Below, piece after piece: positions 27,188-35,751 of a DNA stretch of 64,000 nt. Both the position numbers and the translations under genes were made by a program. Numbering within the stretch: the stretch's first letter is position 1; every line of letters starts with the position of its first letter. A model generated the notes under the pieces. The model was not told where the DNA came from. It ran no database searches and was given only the letters and a program-made list of their open reading frames with translations. Source of the stretch: Bryobacterales bacterium F-183 (GTDB taxonomy: Bacteria; Acidobacteriota; Terriglobia; Bryobacterales; Bryobacteraceae); assembly GCA_016865505.2 (NCBI GenBank), contig AP025252.1:4672137-4736136 (forward strand), read 5' to 3'.

Positions 27188-28360
27188 ATGCCGCCGCCCC
27201 GCGTTGCCTTCTTTACCGACTCCTTTCATGAGGTCAACGGGGTGGCGCAGACGAGCCGCCAGTTTACGGCTTTTGCCACACGGCGGCAATTGCCGTTTTT
27301 TCGTGTGAACGCGGGAACTGCGGCGCCCGTGCTGGATGGCCAGGTGCGGTCAATGGAACTGGAGCGAGGCGGCGCGGCGTTTCCGGTGGAGAAGGACATG
27401 TCCTTCGATCCGCTGCTGATGCGGCATCGCAAACGGGTGCTCACCGCTCTGCAGGATTTCCAGCCCGATGTCGTGCACATCACCGGTCCCAGCGACGTGG
27501 GCATTCTGGGTGCGGTGCTTGCCAACCGCCTGAAGGTTCCGATTGTCGCGTCCTGGCATACCAATCTGCATGAGTTCGGCGCGCGACGCCTGGAAACGGC
27601 GTTGAACTTTTTGCCTCGCAAGCCGATTGCGTCGCTTGGGCGGTCTGCCGAGGCGGTGATGCTTTCCGCGTGCGCATTGTACTACCGGCTGGGAAGAGTT
27701 CTGCTGGCACCGAACGACGAACTGGTTGAGATGCTGCGAGATCGCACCGGGAAACCGGTGTTTCTGATGCGGCGCGGGATCGATACCACGCTGTTCGATC
27801 CGGCTAAGCGGACACGCACGGACGGCAAGCTTGTGTTCGGCTACGTGGGGCGCATCACGGCGGAGAAAGGTGTTCGCGACCTTGCCGTGGTGGAGCGGGC
27901 GCTGGAAGCGGCGGGGATCGAGAACTTTGAGATCCGCGTGGTGGGGCACGGGGCGGAACTCGAGTGGCTGCAGCAGAATTTGCGGCACGGTGTTTTCCCC
28001 GGCGTGCTCAAGGGCGAAGCGCTGGCCGGGGCGTACGCGGATTTTGATGTGTTTCTCTTCCCTTCCCGTACCGATACCTTTGGCAACGTGATCTTTGAGG
28101 CACTGGCTTCAGGAGTGCCGGCGATTGTCACAGACGGTGGCGGTCCCAAGTTTTTGGTGGAAGAGGGGCGCACCGGGTTGGTAACCAGCAATGCGGACGA
28201 GTTTGCGGCCACGGCGGTACGTCTCGCGCGGGACCCGGCAAAGCTGCAGGAGATGCGGGTCGCGGCGCGAGAGTACGCGATGCGGCAGTCTTGGGACGCT
28301 GTGTTTGAAGAGGTCTACAAAGCGTACGACCTGGCGTTGCAGCGGCCTGCTGCTACTTGA
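27188..28360 (+). CDS. Family 4-type glycosyltransferase
   Basis: A GT-B fold enzyme of 390 residues from the ATG at 27188; upstream in-frame codons from 27071 include the hairpin repeats and are probably not translated. The N-terminal PPRVAFFTDSFHEVNGVAQTSRQF is typical of MgtA/PimB-like mannosyl- or glucosyltransferases. The C-terminal domain holds FGYVGRITAEKGVRDL, VGHGAELEW and the donor-site DTFGNVIFEALASGVPAIVTDGGG (the EX7E-like region). It likely glycosylates lipids or polysaccharide precursors at the inner membrane. It ends with an 8-bp overlap with the convergent hydrolase gene. Confidence 0.87.
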   Translation: MPPPRVAFFTDSFHEVNGVAQTSRQFTAFATRRQLPFFRVNAGTAAPVLDGQVRSMELERGGAAFPVEKDMSFDPLLMRHRKRVLTALQDFQPDVVHITGPSDVGILGAVLANRLKVPIVASWHTNLHEFGARRLETALNFLPRKPIASLGRSAEAVMLSACALYYRLGRVLLAPNDELVEMLRDRTGKPVFLMRRGIDTTLFDPAKRTRTDGKLVFGYVGRITAEKGVRDLAVVERALEAAGIENFEIRVVGHGAELEWLQQNLRHGVFPGVLKGEALAGAYADFDVFLFPSRTDTFGNVIFEALASGVPAIVTDGGGPKFLVEEGRTGLVTSNADEFAATAVRLARDPAKLQEMRVAAREYAMRQSWDAVFEEVYKAYDLALQRPAAT

Positions 28361-29249
28361 CCCACTCCAGCGAGTTTTCCATCGCCTTCAAGGTGATGTC
28401 GAGGAGCGGTTCGGCGCGGTTGGGCTGGCCTTGCGGACCCATCACGAAGTCGTGATAGCCGTTCTCGTAGATTTCCAGACGCACGGGCTTGCCGGCGGCT
28501 TTCAGTTCATCGTACAGCGCGCGGTCGAGGCCGATGAGGCTGTCGGCGGTACCCACCTGAATTAACACCGGGGTCTCCACTTTGGCCACGCGGTCTTTGC
28601 CGGCCTGCGGGACTGTGAGGTCCTTGAAGCGGTCCGCACCGGTTGCGCCGGGCTTGCCTTTGGCAGCGAGGAAGCTGATGGGAGCGCCCGCGCCGAGGAT
28701 TGCCTTATGGACTTTGGTGCGGATGAGCAGGTGCATGGTGACGTCACCACCTAGGCTGACGCCGTAGACGGTGATGCGGTCCGGATTGACGTACGGGAGT
28801 TTGCGGACATGCTCGAGTACGGCGAGGGCATCGTCGACGTAGGTGACGGCGTTGGCGGGCAAGCCGTCGGCCAGGGTGGCCATGTTGGTGGCGCGATAGT
28901 CGGCAATGACGATGACGTAGCCTTTTTGCAGGAAGGTGCCGAAGACGGGGCTGCCGTGGTCGCCGCGGGCCCAGCCGGTGATCTGTTCCATGCCCCGGCC
29001 GCCGGGTGCGCCGTGAAAGTGGATGAGCACGGGAAACGGGCCGTTGCCCTTGGCCGGCTTGCGAATGGCCGCCGCGACATACAGCCCGTCTTTGGATTTG
29101 ATGTAGGTCTGTTCGATGGGTGAGTCTTTTTCACTCACCATGTGGATGTACTTCTGGTGGGGGAGTTCTTTGCCGCCGGGGTATTCACGAACCTCGGCTT
29201 GAGCGACGACGGTGAGAGTGGAGAGGAGAGTAGTGGCGATGAGCAACAC
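28353..29249 (-). CDS. Exported alpha/beta-hydrolase
   Basis: A 298-residue secreted hydrolase with a GTG start preceded by AGGG, and a signal peptide (MLLIATTLLSTLTVVAQA). The catalytic triad can be traced: nucleophile in VYGVSLGGDV, aspartate in VGTADSLIG, histidine in NGYHDFV. The oxyanion-hole HFHGAPGG precedes it. Layout resembles dienelactone hydrolase and S9-type esterases/peptidases; the substrate is unknown. It lies 12 bp behind the DUF4252 gene and probably ends the sigma/anti-sigma operon. Confidence 0.82.
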   Translation of the reverse strand: MLLIATTLLSTLTVVAQAEVREYPGGKELPHQKYIHMVSEKDSPIEQTYIKSKDGLYVAAAIRKPAKGNGPFPVLIHFHGAPGGRGMEQITGWARGDHGSPVFGTFLQKGYVIVIADYRATNMATLADGLPANAVTYVDDALAVLEHVRKLPYVNPDRITVYGVSLGGDVTMHLLIRTKVHKAILGAGAPISFLAAKGKPGATGADRFKDLTVPQAGKDRVAKVETPVLIQVGTADSLIGLDRALYDELKAAGKPVRLEIYENGYHDFVMGPQGQPNRAEPLLDITLKAMENSLEWVK

Positions 29250-29261
29250 GGCAGCCCTATT

Positions 29262-29834
29262 CTACTCTTCCTCTTCTTCCTCCTGCGCTGGCTTCTTCTT
29301 TCCGCCATCGGAGCCGGGTTTCTTGACGTCGATTTCCGGAATCCCCAGGTGACCGCTGAGCTTTTCGAGTTGCTCGGCGCTTAGGGTGCCTGCGATGTTG
29401 ACGACCGTCAAGCTGCGGGGCGCGGCGGAGAGTACGACAAGGCCGCCGACTTCGCGATTGCCGGGCTTGATCATGATGCGGGTGGTTTCCTGCTTCTTGC
29501 CTTCGCGTACTTCGACGACGGTGGACCAGCCTTTCAACTGCTGCTCGATCTTGTCGACGTCGGCTTTGGAGTAGATGTTGTCCGCGTCGAACTCGTACGA
29601 GCGAACGGTGATGCCGCGGATGCCGGGCAGGATGTTGCGGACCTCTTCGACCTCTTTGCCGCCACCTTTGAGAAAAGCGCCGGCGAGACGGATCAAGCTT
29701 TCGTCGAGCGAGATGTTGACGACCTGGTCGGTCTTGCTGGAGAGCCGGTCGAGATGGGTGAGGTCGAGAGTTTGGGCCGTGAGCGAGAGGCTTGCCGCGG
29801 CCGCTGCGATACAAAGTACGATGCCAGTTTTCAT
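29262..29834 (-). CDS. Exported DUF4252-domain protein
   Basis: A 190-residue protein with signal peptide (TGIVLCIAAAAASLSLTAQ). The DUF4252 pattern is clear: LDLTHLDRLSSKTDQVVNISLDESLIRLA, RGITVRSYEFDADNIYSKADV, GGLVVLSAAPRSLTVVNIAGTL. The tail is Lys- then Glu-rich. DUF4252 genes commonly accompany ECF sigma/anti-sigma pairs, as here (4 bp after the anti-sigma-like gene), and may serve as envelope-stress outputs; this role is inferred. Confidence 0.82.
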   Translation of the reverse strand: MKTGIVLCIAAAAASLSLTAQTLDLTHLDRLSSKTDQVVNISLDESLIRLAGAFLKGGGKEVEEVRNILPGIRGITVRSYEFDADNIYSKADVDKIEQQLKGWSTVVEVREGKKQETTRIMIKPGNREVGGLVVLSAAPRSLTVVNIAGTLSAEQLEKLSGHLGIPEIDVKKPGSDGGKKKPAQEEEEEE

Positions 29835-29838
29835 TGCT

Positions 29839-30156
29839 TTATTGCCTGTTGTTGTTATTGGAGTTCAATTGGTCACGAACCGAGTCCAGTGTTTTGCCAG
29901 TGATCTGGAGTGCGAGTAGCAGTTGGTCCCGCGCGGCGATGGCGCGTTGCTGTTCGCGTTCCTGCTGATAGGCGTTGATGCCGCTTACCGATAGCATCGC
30001 CATGGCGGCTACGCCGGCCCAGGCGGCAAAGCCGAAGGTCGCTGTTTTGCGAACCTTCGCCGGTTCGTTCAGCCGGGCCATGACGCGCTGTTCAAAGCCC
30101 GGGGGAGGTTCCACCCGGGGAAACGCCGCTTTTAAATCATCGTCGTTTTCAAACAT
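29839..30156 (-). CDS. Probable anti-sigma factor (single-pass membrane protein)
   Basis: A protein of 105 residues from the ATG at 30156, with AGAGGAAGA immediately upstream. A cytoplasmic N-terminus (PPPGFEQRVMARLNEP) is followed by one membrane helix (ATFGFAAWAGVAAMAMLSVSGI) and a periplasmic helical tail ending in Asn repeats. Size, topology and its 25-bp overlap with the upstream sigma gene identify it as the likely membrane anti-sigma factor. A zinc-binding HxxxCxxC motif is absent, so it is not a ZAS-type anti-sigma. Confidence 0.65.
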   Translation of the reverse strand: MFENDDDLKAAFPRVEPPPGFEQRVMARLNEPAKVRKTATFGFAAWAGVAAMAMLSVSGINAYQQEREQQRAIAARDQLLLALQITGKTLDSVRDQLNSNNNNRQ

Positions 30157-30740
30157 TCTTCCTCTTCCCTCTTCGATGCCGATAGTGGTCCGCTGCTTCC
30201 CAGTTTGCGGCGAACCTGTTCGAGACCCCGATGGATCGTGCTCTTCACCGTACCTACGGGAACCTGCAAGGTTTCCGCGATCTCGTTCGGCTCCATCTCT
30301 TCCTGGAAGCGCAGCACGATCATCATGCGCGTCCGTTCCGGGAGTTTGCCGATCAAGCGGTGGATGCGGCCGTTCAACAACGGGTCCTGCGATGTGGGGT
30401 TCGACGAGCCTTGGTGCTGTTGTGAATCGTCGAGTCCCACCCAGCCTCGCCACCACGAGCGGCGGGTCTGGTCTATACATTTCCGGCTGGTGACCTGCCG
30501 TAGCCAGGATACGAAATGGCTGCCCGATTCGATTTGCCCGAGGTTGCGGTACAGTTCCAGAAATACGTCCTGGGCGATGTCTTCCGCGTGCGCATCGTTG
30601 CGCAAAAAGTTGCGGGCGATCGAGTACACCATGGCCTGGCGGGCACGGATCAGGGCGGCGAATGCTACGCGATCGCCAGATTTGGCGTTTGCCAGTAGCA
30701 GGTCGAGATCTTCTCCGGTGGGGGAGCAGCCAGCCGTCAT
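30132..30740 (-). CDS. RNA polymerase ECF-type sigma factor
   Basis: A 202-residue sigma-70 family factor. Region 2 comprises AFAALIRARQAMVYSIARNFLRNDAHAEDIAQDVFLELYRN and HFVSWLRQVTSRKCIDQTRR; region 4 is LPERTRMMIVLRFQEEMEPNEIAETLQVPVGTVKSTIHRGLEQVRRKL. It is the first gene of a four-gene operon with the anti-sigma-like protein, DUF4252 protein and alpha/beta-hydrolase, likely autoregulated from the 30741-30788 gap. Confidence 0.92.
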   Translation of the reverse strand: MTAGCSPTGEDLDLLLANAKSGDRVAFAALIRARQAMVYSIARNFLRNDAHAEDIAQDVFLELYRNLGQIESGSHFVSWLRQVTSRKCIDQTRRSWWRGWVGLDDSQQHQGSSNPTSQDPLLNGRIHRLIGKLPERTRMMIVLRFQEEMEPNEIAETLQVPVGTVKSTIHRGLEQVRRKLGSSGPLSASKREEEECLKTTMI

Positions 30741-30788
30741 CTGTTCCTCAATACGCGCCAGCGTCCCAAGCGATGCAATTATTTCGCT

Positions 30789-31646
30789 CTATTCGACTTC
30801 GAAATTGCGGCGGAGTTCGAGGTTCTTGCCGCTGCGCTTGTCGCGGATTTCGACGGTGAGGTCGTAGGGGCCCTTCAGGGGGTCTGGCGGGAGGTCCAGG
30901 CGGAAGGCGACGGGGAGCCAGCGACGGGGGTAAAAACCTTCGCCAGCCTCACGCGCGGCTTGGGCTTGTTCAACCACGGGTTTGCCGTCGGGTCCGGTTA
31001 GCTTGAGGCCGTACTCGACGTCGAAGGCGTTTTTTGCGCCGCTGCGATCGTAACCGGTGACGTCCATGCGGACGAAGACGGAGTCGCCCTTGTGGTAGAT
31101 GAGCTGGGTTAAGGGGCGGCGGTCTTCTTCGGAACGGTAGAAGCCGAAGTTACGGACGGTGAGTTCAGGGGCGCCTTCTACGTTGCGGTTGCGGACCGGG
31201 AAGGACAGAAGCGATGTGGCTTCTTCGCCGGAGATGGTGTCCTTGACCCAGAGGGTGACTTTGTATTTGCCGCGGATGGCGTGGTCCGGCAGGCGGATTT
31301 CACGGCGGATTTTGGGTTCCCACTCTTTGTCTTCGCGGCGGAGGTCCGTCGTGAATTTGCCCTGTTGGGGAGCGGCGGCGGGGACGCCTTCAGGGTCCTC
31401 GACGGTGATGCGGTATTCGAGGGCGACGGTCTGGAATTCGTCGTCTTTTTCCTTGGACTCAAAGCCAGCGACGCGGAAGCTCATATAGACGGTTTCGCCG
31501 GGCAGGAAGTCTATGGTGGCGTCGATGGCCGGACCATCTTCGATCTGGTGGAGTTGGGGCTTGAGCGCGAGGTCCTTGCCGAAGGCGAGCAAGGCGCTGA
31601 GGCAGAAGCTACTCCAGAGAATACGGGATTTTGACGTACCCAACAT
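30789..31646 (-). CDS. Exported beta-rich protein of unknown function
   Basis: A protein of 285 residues from the ATG at 31646, with signal peptide SRILWSSFCLSALLAFG. Two or more Ig-like beta-sandwich segments are suggested: GETVYMSFRVAGFESKE, GKYKVTLWVKDTISG, GDSVFVRMDVTGYDRSG and GPYDLTVEIRDKRSGK. These repeats of ‘G-Y-x-L-T-V’ strands suggest two homologous halves. No catalytic motif seen. Its start overlaps the end of the upstream lipoprotein gene by 38 bp, so they form an operon. Confidence 0.65.
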   Translation of the reverse strand: MLGTSKSRILWSSFCLSALLAFGKDLALKPQLHQIEDGPAIDATIDFLPGETVYMSFRVAGFESKEKDDEFQTVALEYRITVEDPEGVPAAAPQQGKFTTDLRREDKEWEPKIRREIRLPDHAIRGKYKVTLWVKDTISGEEATSLLSFPVRNRNVEGAPELTVRNFGFYRSEEDRRPLTQLIYHKGDSVFVRMDVTGYDRSGAKNAFDVEYGLKLTGPDGKPVVEQAQAAREAGEGFYPRRWLPVAFRLDLPPDPLKGPYDLTVEIRDKRSGKNLELRRNFEVE

Positions 31647-32100
31647 GTTCGTTCTCAATCAATCCGTCGGTGAGGCGGAGCGTGTACGCGGTTTGCGGCG
31701 CGTCGAAGACGATCCAGCCGATTTCAGTGCCGCCGGGGGGCATCATTCGTAAGACGCCGAGCCACTCGTCCAGGTTTTGGATGTCGTTCAGTTCGGGATA
31801 GGCATTGTCGTTGGCGTCGAGGATCGACTGCATGGGACATCCGGTCATGGATCCGCCGCCATTGGTAACCGATAGACGTATCTTGAGGAAGCGGTGTTTC
31901 GGTGTCCGTACCATGGGCATTTCGCCCAACTGGGGGAGCCAAACGGATTCCAGGACATTGAAGACCAAGACACCGCATTCGACGCGTTCGCCCTGCGCAG
32001 CGATGATGCGTTTGTCCTTGCGCGCCGGGGGTTGGCAGGCGGAAGATAGCGCCAAGGCTGCAATCGGCGGAAAATAAGTGAGAAATTGACGCCGAAACAC
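31609..32100 (-). CDS. Predicted lipoprotein of unknown function
   Basis: A protein of 163 residues if started at GTG 32100, which gives an ideal lipoprotein signal (FRRQFLTYFPPIAALALSSAC, lipobox LSSAC). An ATG at 32136 would add 12 residues and would overlap the start codon of the divergent methyltransferase gene. The mature part has strands VECGVLVFNVLESVWLP, HRFLKIRLSVTNGGG and GWIVFDAPQTAYTLRL, resembling telomeric-repeat/DUF4352-like beta-sandwiches. Neither start has a good SD. Function unknown. Confidence 0.6.
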   Translation of the reverse strand: MFRRQFLTYFPPIAALALSSACQPPARKDKRIIAAQGERVECGVLVFNVLESVWLPQLGEMPMVRTPKHRFLKIRLSVTNGGGSMTGCPMQSILDANDNAYPELNDIQNLDEWLGVLRMMPPGGTEIGWIVFDAPQTAYTLRLTDGLIENEHVGYVKIPYSLE

Positions 32101-32134
32101 GGGTGTGCGTGGTCTATAGTTTAAGGGTCCAAAC

Positions 32135-32827
32135 ATGTCGTCCAACTCTTTGATTCGCCGCCTTTGGGCGGTCGCCGTTGCCGCAACTGTATTCACTGTC
32201 GCACAGCCGAGACAGGAAAACGTACATCCTGTGACGGGTCGCAAGTACGCCCAGGTAATGGGTTATGGCGGGGCCGATTGGTTGGAGAGGCCCGAACGCG
32301 AGTGGGAAGAGAACCCCGGCAAGGCGCTGGATGTGCTGGGTCTGAAAAAGGGAATGGTGGTGGCCGATGTGGGCGCGGGTACGGGGTACTTTAGCGTTCG
32401 CATGGCGCGGAAGGTGGGTCCTGAGGGCAAGGTGTACGCGTCGGACCTGCAGGAGCCGATGTTGCAGCGGCTGGCGCGGAACATGGCTCGCGAGAAGATC
32501 AAGAATGTCGAGCCGGTGCTGGCGACGGAGATGGATCCGAACCTGCCGGCGAACGCGATTGACCTCATCCTGATGGTGGACGTGTATCACGAGTTTTCGT
32601 ATCCGCAGGAAATGCTGCGGAAGATGCGCGCGGCGTTGCGTCCCGATGGACGGCTGGTGCTGCTTGAGTACCGCAAGGAGGATCCATCGATACCGATCCG
32701 GCCCGAACACAAGATGTCGGTGAAAGAGGTAAAGGCCGAGTTGGAAGCAGAGGGCTTCCGGCTGAAAGAGAACATCGGCATACTGCCGCGGCAGCACATT
32801 CTGATCTTTACTAAGGCGACGAGTTAG
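32135..32827 (+). CDS. Exported class I SAM-dependent methyltransferase-like protein
   Basis: A 230-residue protein that begins with what looks like a signal peptide (LIRRLWAVAVAATVFTVAQ). The methyltransferase core follows: VVADVGAGTGYFSVRMA (motif I), YASDLQEPM (motif II acid), DLILMVDVYHEF (motif IV), LRPDGRLVLLEYR. SAM is not normally available outside the cytoplasm, so the leader is odd; it may instead be a membrane anchor. Acidobacterial and planctomycete homologues with this leader are common in my recollection. Divergent from the lipoprotein gene, with a CTATAG element between them. Confidence 0.8.
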   Translation: MSSNSLIRRLWAVAVAATVFTVAQPRQENVHPVTGRKYAQVMGYGGADWLERPEREWEENPGKALDVLGLKKGMVVADVGAGTGYFSVRMARKVGPEGKVYASDLQEPMLQRLARNMAREKIKNVEPVLATEMDPNLPANAIDLILMVDVYHEFSYPQEMLRKMRAALRPDGRLVLLEYRKEDPSIPIRPEHKMSVKEVKAELEAEGFRLKENIGILPRQHILIFTKATS

Positions 32828-32836
32828 GGTCTGTTC

Positions 32837-33886
32837 TCATCGGCGGGCGCCGGTGAAGAGCGATTTCGGGATCATGGCGTGCGCGCCCTTGGTGCCGTCG
32901 ACCAGTTGCGTGATGCGAAGGTCGATGCCGACGCTCATGAGCATGTAGGCGTTCTCGCGGGTCATGCCGGGGACGTGGCGCATGAGGAAGTCGATGGTTT
33001 CGGTCGCGGCCAAGCGGATGGCGCGGTTGATGTCCGGGTCGAGGCCCATGGTGATGAAGTGGGTCTTGGTTTCGGCCATCGGCCAGGTGAGCTTCACGTC
33101 CTTGCGGACGGTGAAGCGGAAGTCCCCGGTGAGCGAGGTTTCGAGTCCCGTCTGGTCGGCTTCGCCATCGGCTTGCGCGGCATGGCCGTCGCCCACCTGG
33201 AAGAGAGCGCCGGCGACATGTACGGGGATGTACAGCTTGGCGCCGGCGGTGAGTTCCTTGTTGTCGAGGTTGCCTGCGTGGTAGCCGGGCGGCGAACTGC
33301 TGATGCGTCCTGCAGAGGCGGGCGGCGCGACGCCCATACTTCCGAAAAATGGCTGGAGCGGGACTACGACGCCGGGGGCGAAGGGAGCGGTCATGGTCTT
33401 GCGGTCGAGCGGGATGATGCGGCGCTTGCGGTCCGCGGGGCGATCGGCAAACAGGTCGGCGAGGACGCCATTATTACCCATGCCGTTGTAGGAGTAATCA
33501 TGCACGAGGCGGATGTCGCGGATGTCGACCTCGAGTACGTCGCCGGGTTCGGCACCTTCCACATAGATTGGTCCGGTGAGGTAGTGGCCGCGGGCCTTGG
33601 GGTCCTTGGCGGCGATCTCGAACTTGAGCGGTTCGATTTGGGCACGAGGTACACCGGCGGCTTCGAGCATCTCGCCGCTTCCGACACCCAGGGTTTCGAT
33701 CGTGACAGTGTCACCGGAGCGGATGCGGAGGGCGGGCTTGGTCGACGCGTCGTAGTAACCCACCACCACCGAGTCGGCAGTGGCGCGTAGGGTGTGATGT
33801 TTGGCCTGCTGCGCCACGAGGTTCGGGGCGGCGGCGAAGCAACACACGGCGAAGGTGGCAGACGTCCGCAGAAAGCCGTTTGTCAT
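32837..33886 (-). CDS. Exported acetamidase/formamidase family protein
   Basis: A protein of 349 residues from the ATG at 33886, whose first residues form a signal peptide (FLRTSATFAVCCFAAAPNLVA); upstream in-frame starts would bury it. Family features are plain: VRIRSGDTVTIET-like entry, YVEGAEPGDVLEVDI, the VGDGHAAQADGE metal-site segment and late NAYMLMSVGIDLRITQLVDG. The family hydrolyses short amides to ammonia and the acid. Here the enzyme would act in the periplasm. It is convergent with the methyltransferase gene (9-bp gap). Confidence 0.86.
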   Translation of the reverse strand: MTNGFLRTSATFAVCCFAAAPNLVAQQAKHHTLRATADSVVVGYYDASTKPALRIRSGDTVTIETLGVGSGEMLEAAGVPRAQIEPLKFEIAAKDPKARGHYLTGPIYVEGAEPGDVLEVDIRDIRLVHDYSYNGMGNNGVLADLFADRPADRKRRIIPLDRKTMTAPFAPGVVVPLQPFFGSMGVAPPASAGRISSSPPGYHAGNLDNKELTAGAKLYIPVHVAGALFQVGDGHAAQADGEADQTGLETSLTGDFRFTVRKDVKLTWPMAETKTHFITMGLDPDINRAIRLAATETIDFLMRHVPGMTRENAYMLMSVGIDLRITQLVDGTKGAHAMIPKSLFTGARR

Positions 33887-33953
33887 GATTTTGAAATGAT
33901 ACCTCCAGATCCACAGGGTAGATTTCATCCCAGCGGGAGTGAGGTCCACCCGA

Positions 33954-33976
33954 CACCCGGTACGAAATACCGGGTG
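33954..33976. repeat. Perfect 9-bp inverted repeat (CACCCGGTA-N5-TACCGGGTG)
   Basis: Positions 33954-33962 pair with 33968-33976 around the 5-nt loop CGAAA. It lies in the 33887-34008 gap between the divergent acetamidase and coiled-coil genes, so it cannot be a normal terminator for either; an operator or a dispersed repeat is likelier. Arm and loop layout resembles the pair at 27061-27100. Confidence 0.6.
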
Positions 33977-34008
33977 GTGGCAGGTAAAGCTTACCGTATT
34001 ACCGCGTC

Positions 34009-34998
34009 ATGCGGTGCCAAGTGATTGAAAAAACGTTTGGTCGCCAGAATGCTTTATCAGTGGCAGGTAGCAGCAACTTGGCAGAAACGATTCAACCTTC
34101 CAACAACACCCCCGTCACGGTGGTGACTGAACAGCCGTCCACGTCGGGCCGCGCGATCTTTGCGTGGTGCCTGGGTGGCGCGCTGGCGTTGAGCCTCGGC
34201 GCCAACGTATACCAAGCCAACAAGACGCAGGGACTGAGCAGCGACATTGGTACGCTGCGGACGGAGCTGAGCTCTGTCAAAACCGACCTTCAAAAGAACA
34301 ACGAGGCGATGCAGCGTTCCGTGGCCGGAATGGAACAGGCGCTTGCCGCGGCCAAGGAAGAAGTCAGCAAGAAAGTGGCGCAGCAGACCCGCACAGTGGT
34401 GCAGCGCCAATCGAGCCGCCTTGACAATACCTGGAAGAAACAGCAATCCGAACAGGTGGAGAAACTGAACGCGGAATTGGCGTCGATTCGCCAGGCTGCG
34501 GATGCGAACGCCAGCCGTTTGGGTGAGATCAACACAGAAGTCGGCGGGGTGAAAACCGAAGTCGGCAACGTGAAGACCGAGATCGCGAGCACGCGTACGG
34601 AACTAGATCGTACGGTTGGTGATTTGAAGCGCGTCCGTGGCGATATGGGCGAGATGAGCGGTCTAATCGCGACGAATCATCAGGAGTTTATGGCTCTCAA
34701 GTCTCTGGGCGAGCGGAACTACTACGAGTTCAACCTGGCGAAGAGCGCGGGCCAGCAGCGCGTGGGCGACGTCCAACTGGAAGTTCGCAAGGCGGACCTG
34801 AAGAAGGGCCGGTACACGCTGAACCTGGTGGTGGACGATCGCAAGATCGAGAAGAAAGACAAGACCGTGAACGAACCGGTTCAGTTCTATGCGTCGGCGA
34901 AGTCCCGGCAGCCTTATGAACTGGTGGTTTACGAAGTGCAAAAGAACCGTGTAATTGGCTATCTGGCCACTCCGAAGGTACAGGTGGCGCGTCAGTAG
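34009..34998 (+). CDS. Single-pass membrane protein with long coiled coil
   Basis: A protein of 329 residues. A cytoplasmic N-terminus of about 48 residues is followed by one membrane helix (AIFAWCLGGALALSLGANVY, about 49-68) and a coiled coil from about 75 to 225, containing heptads and the near-repeat GGVKTEVGNVKTEI. The C-terminal 90 residues are a beta-rich domain (RVGDVQLEVRKADLKKGRYTLNLVVDDRKIEKK). It resembles scaffold or envelope-spanning proteins, but no family is recognised. The start could be GTG at 34021. Confidence 0.65.
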   Translation: MRCQVIEKTFGRQNALSVAGSSNLAETIQPSNNTPVTVVTEQPSTSGRAIFAWCLGGALALSLGANVYQANKTQGLSSDIGTLRTELSSVKTDLQKNNEAMQRSVAGMEQALAAAKEEVSKKVAQQTRTVVQRQSSRLDNTWKKQQSEQVEKLNAELASIRQAADANASRLGEINTEVGGVKTEVGNVKTEIASTRTELDRTVGDLKRVRGDMGEMSGLIATNHQEFMALKSLGERNYYEFNLAKSAGQQRVGDVQLEVRKADLKKGRYTLNLVVDDRKIEKKDKTVNEPVQFYASAKSRQPYELVVYEVQKNRVIGYLATPKVQVARQ

Positions 34999-35137
34999 TA
35001 ACCGCCGCAACCTGGTGACACGTCGAACCTGTCATATGGAGCCCCCGGTGGAGGAGAGTACTCACCCAGCGCATGGAACCCAGCCTGGCAAAGGCGAGTT
35101 CGCGCGAGTGAGTACTAAGGCCGCCACCACAACGGGG

Positions 35138-35749
35138 ATGATTACAAACCGGATGAAACTACCTTTGACCAACTGGAACGGAATGCTGCGCGGCGTGGTT
35201 TGCTGCGCGATGATGAGTGGGCTGATTTTCGCGGAAAATGCGCCTTCTTTATTTCCTGGAGATACGCTGACAATTCGCTTGAATCAGGAGCTGAATAGTG
35301 GTAAAAATCAGGCTGGAAATCGTTTTCAAGGCGTCGTAGAGACCGCCTTAACCGGGAATAACGGGCAAGTGTTGGTGCCCAAAGGATCCCTGGTGGACGG
35401 TTACCTTCGTGAGGTGGCCACGTCGGGACGAGTGGCAGGCCGCGCGGAACTGCAAATGTACCTCGATGCGCTTACCGTGAATGGCAAGCGTTACTCGATT
35501 ACCACGCAACCGGAAGTTCGAACTGGCCCAGGTCATGCCAAGCGTAACGCGGTGATGACTGGCGGCGGAGCAGTAGCGGGCACCGTGATCGGCGCAATCG
35601 CCGGCGGTGGCAAGGGAGCGGCAATCGGTGCTGCGACGGGCGCGGCTGCTGGAGCGGGTGGCGCGGTAGCCACCGGCAAGAAAGAAGTTCTGATTCCCGC
35701 CGAGACGGTGATCACCTTTAAGGTGCGGGATCAATTGATTTTGAACTAG
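35138..35749 (+). CDS. Exported glycine-zipper protein
   Basis: A protein of 203 residues from ATG 35138 (35153 is an alternative). The signal-like segment is [17 protein letters not shown]. The body reads [29 protein letters not shown] and [14 protein letters not shown], a beta-rich module frequent in acidobacteria. A Gly/Ala zipper of about 45 residues ([20 protein letters not shown]…) that probably inserts into a membrane follows, then [13 protein letters not shown]. Function unknown. The frame continues upstream into the preceding gene but that part lacks coding character. Confidence 0.65.
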   Translation: MITNRMKLPLTNWNGMLRGVVCCAMMSGLIFAENAPSLFPGDTLTIRLNQELNSGKNQAGNRFQGVVETALTGNNGQVLVPKGSLVDGYLREVATSGRVAGRAELQMYLDALTVNGKRYSITTQPEVRTGPGHAKRNAVMTGGGAVAGTVIGAIAGGGKGAAIGAATGAAAGAGGAVATGKKEVLIPAETVITFKVRDQLILN

Positions 35750-35751
35750 CT

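Noticed and set aside
29839-30480. 213-codon frame as a single protein
   Set aside because: Its first half is a shadow of the sigma factor; only the part from the ATG at 30156 (SD present, TM helix) is credible.
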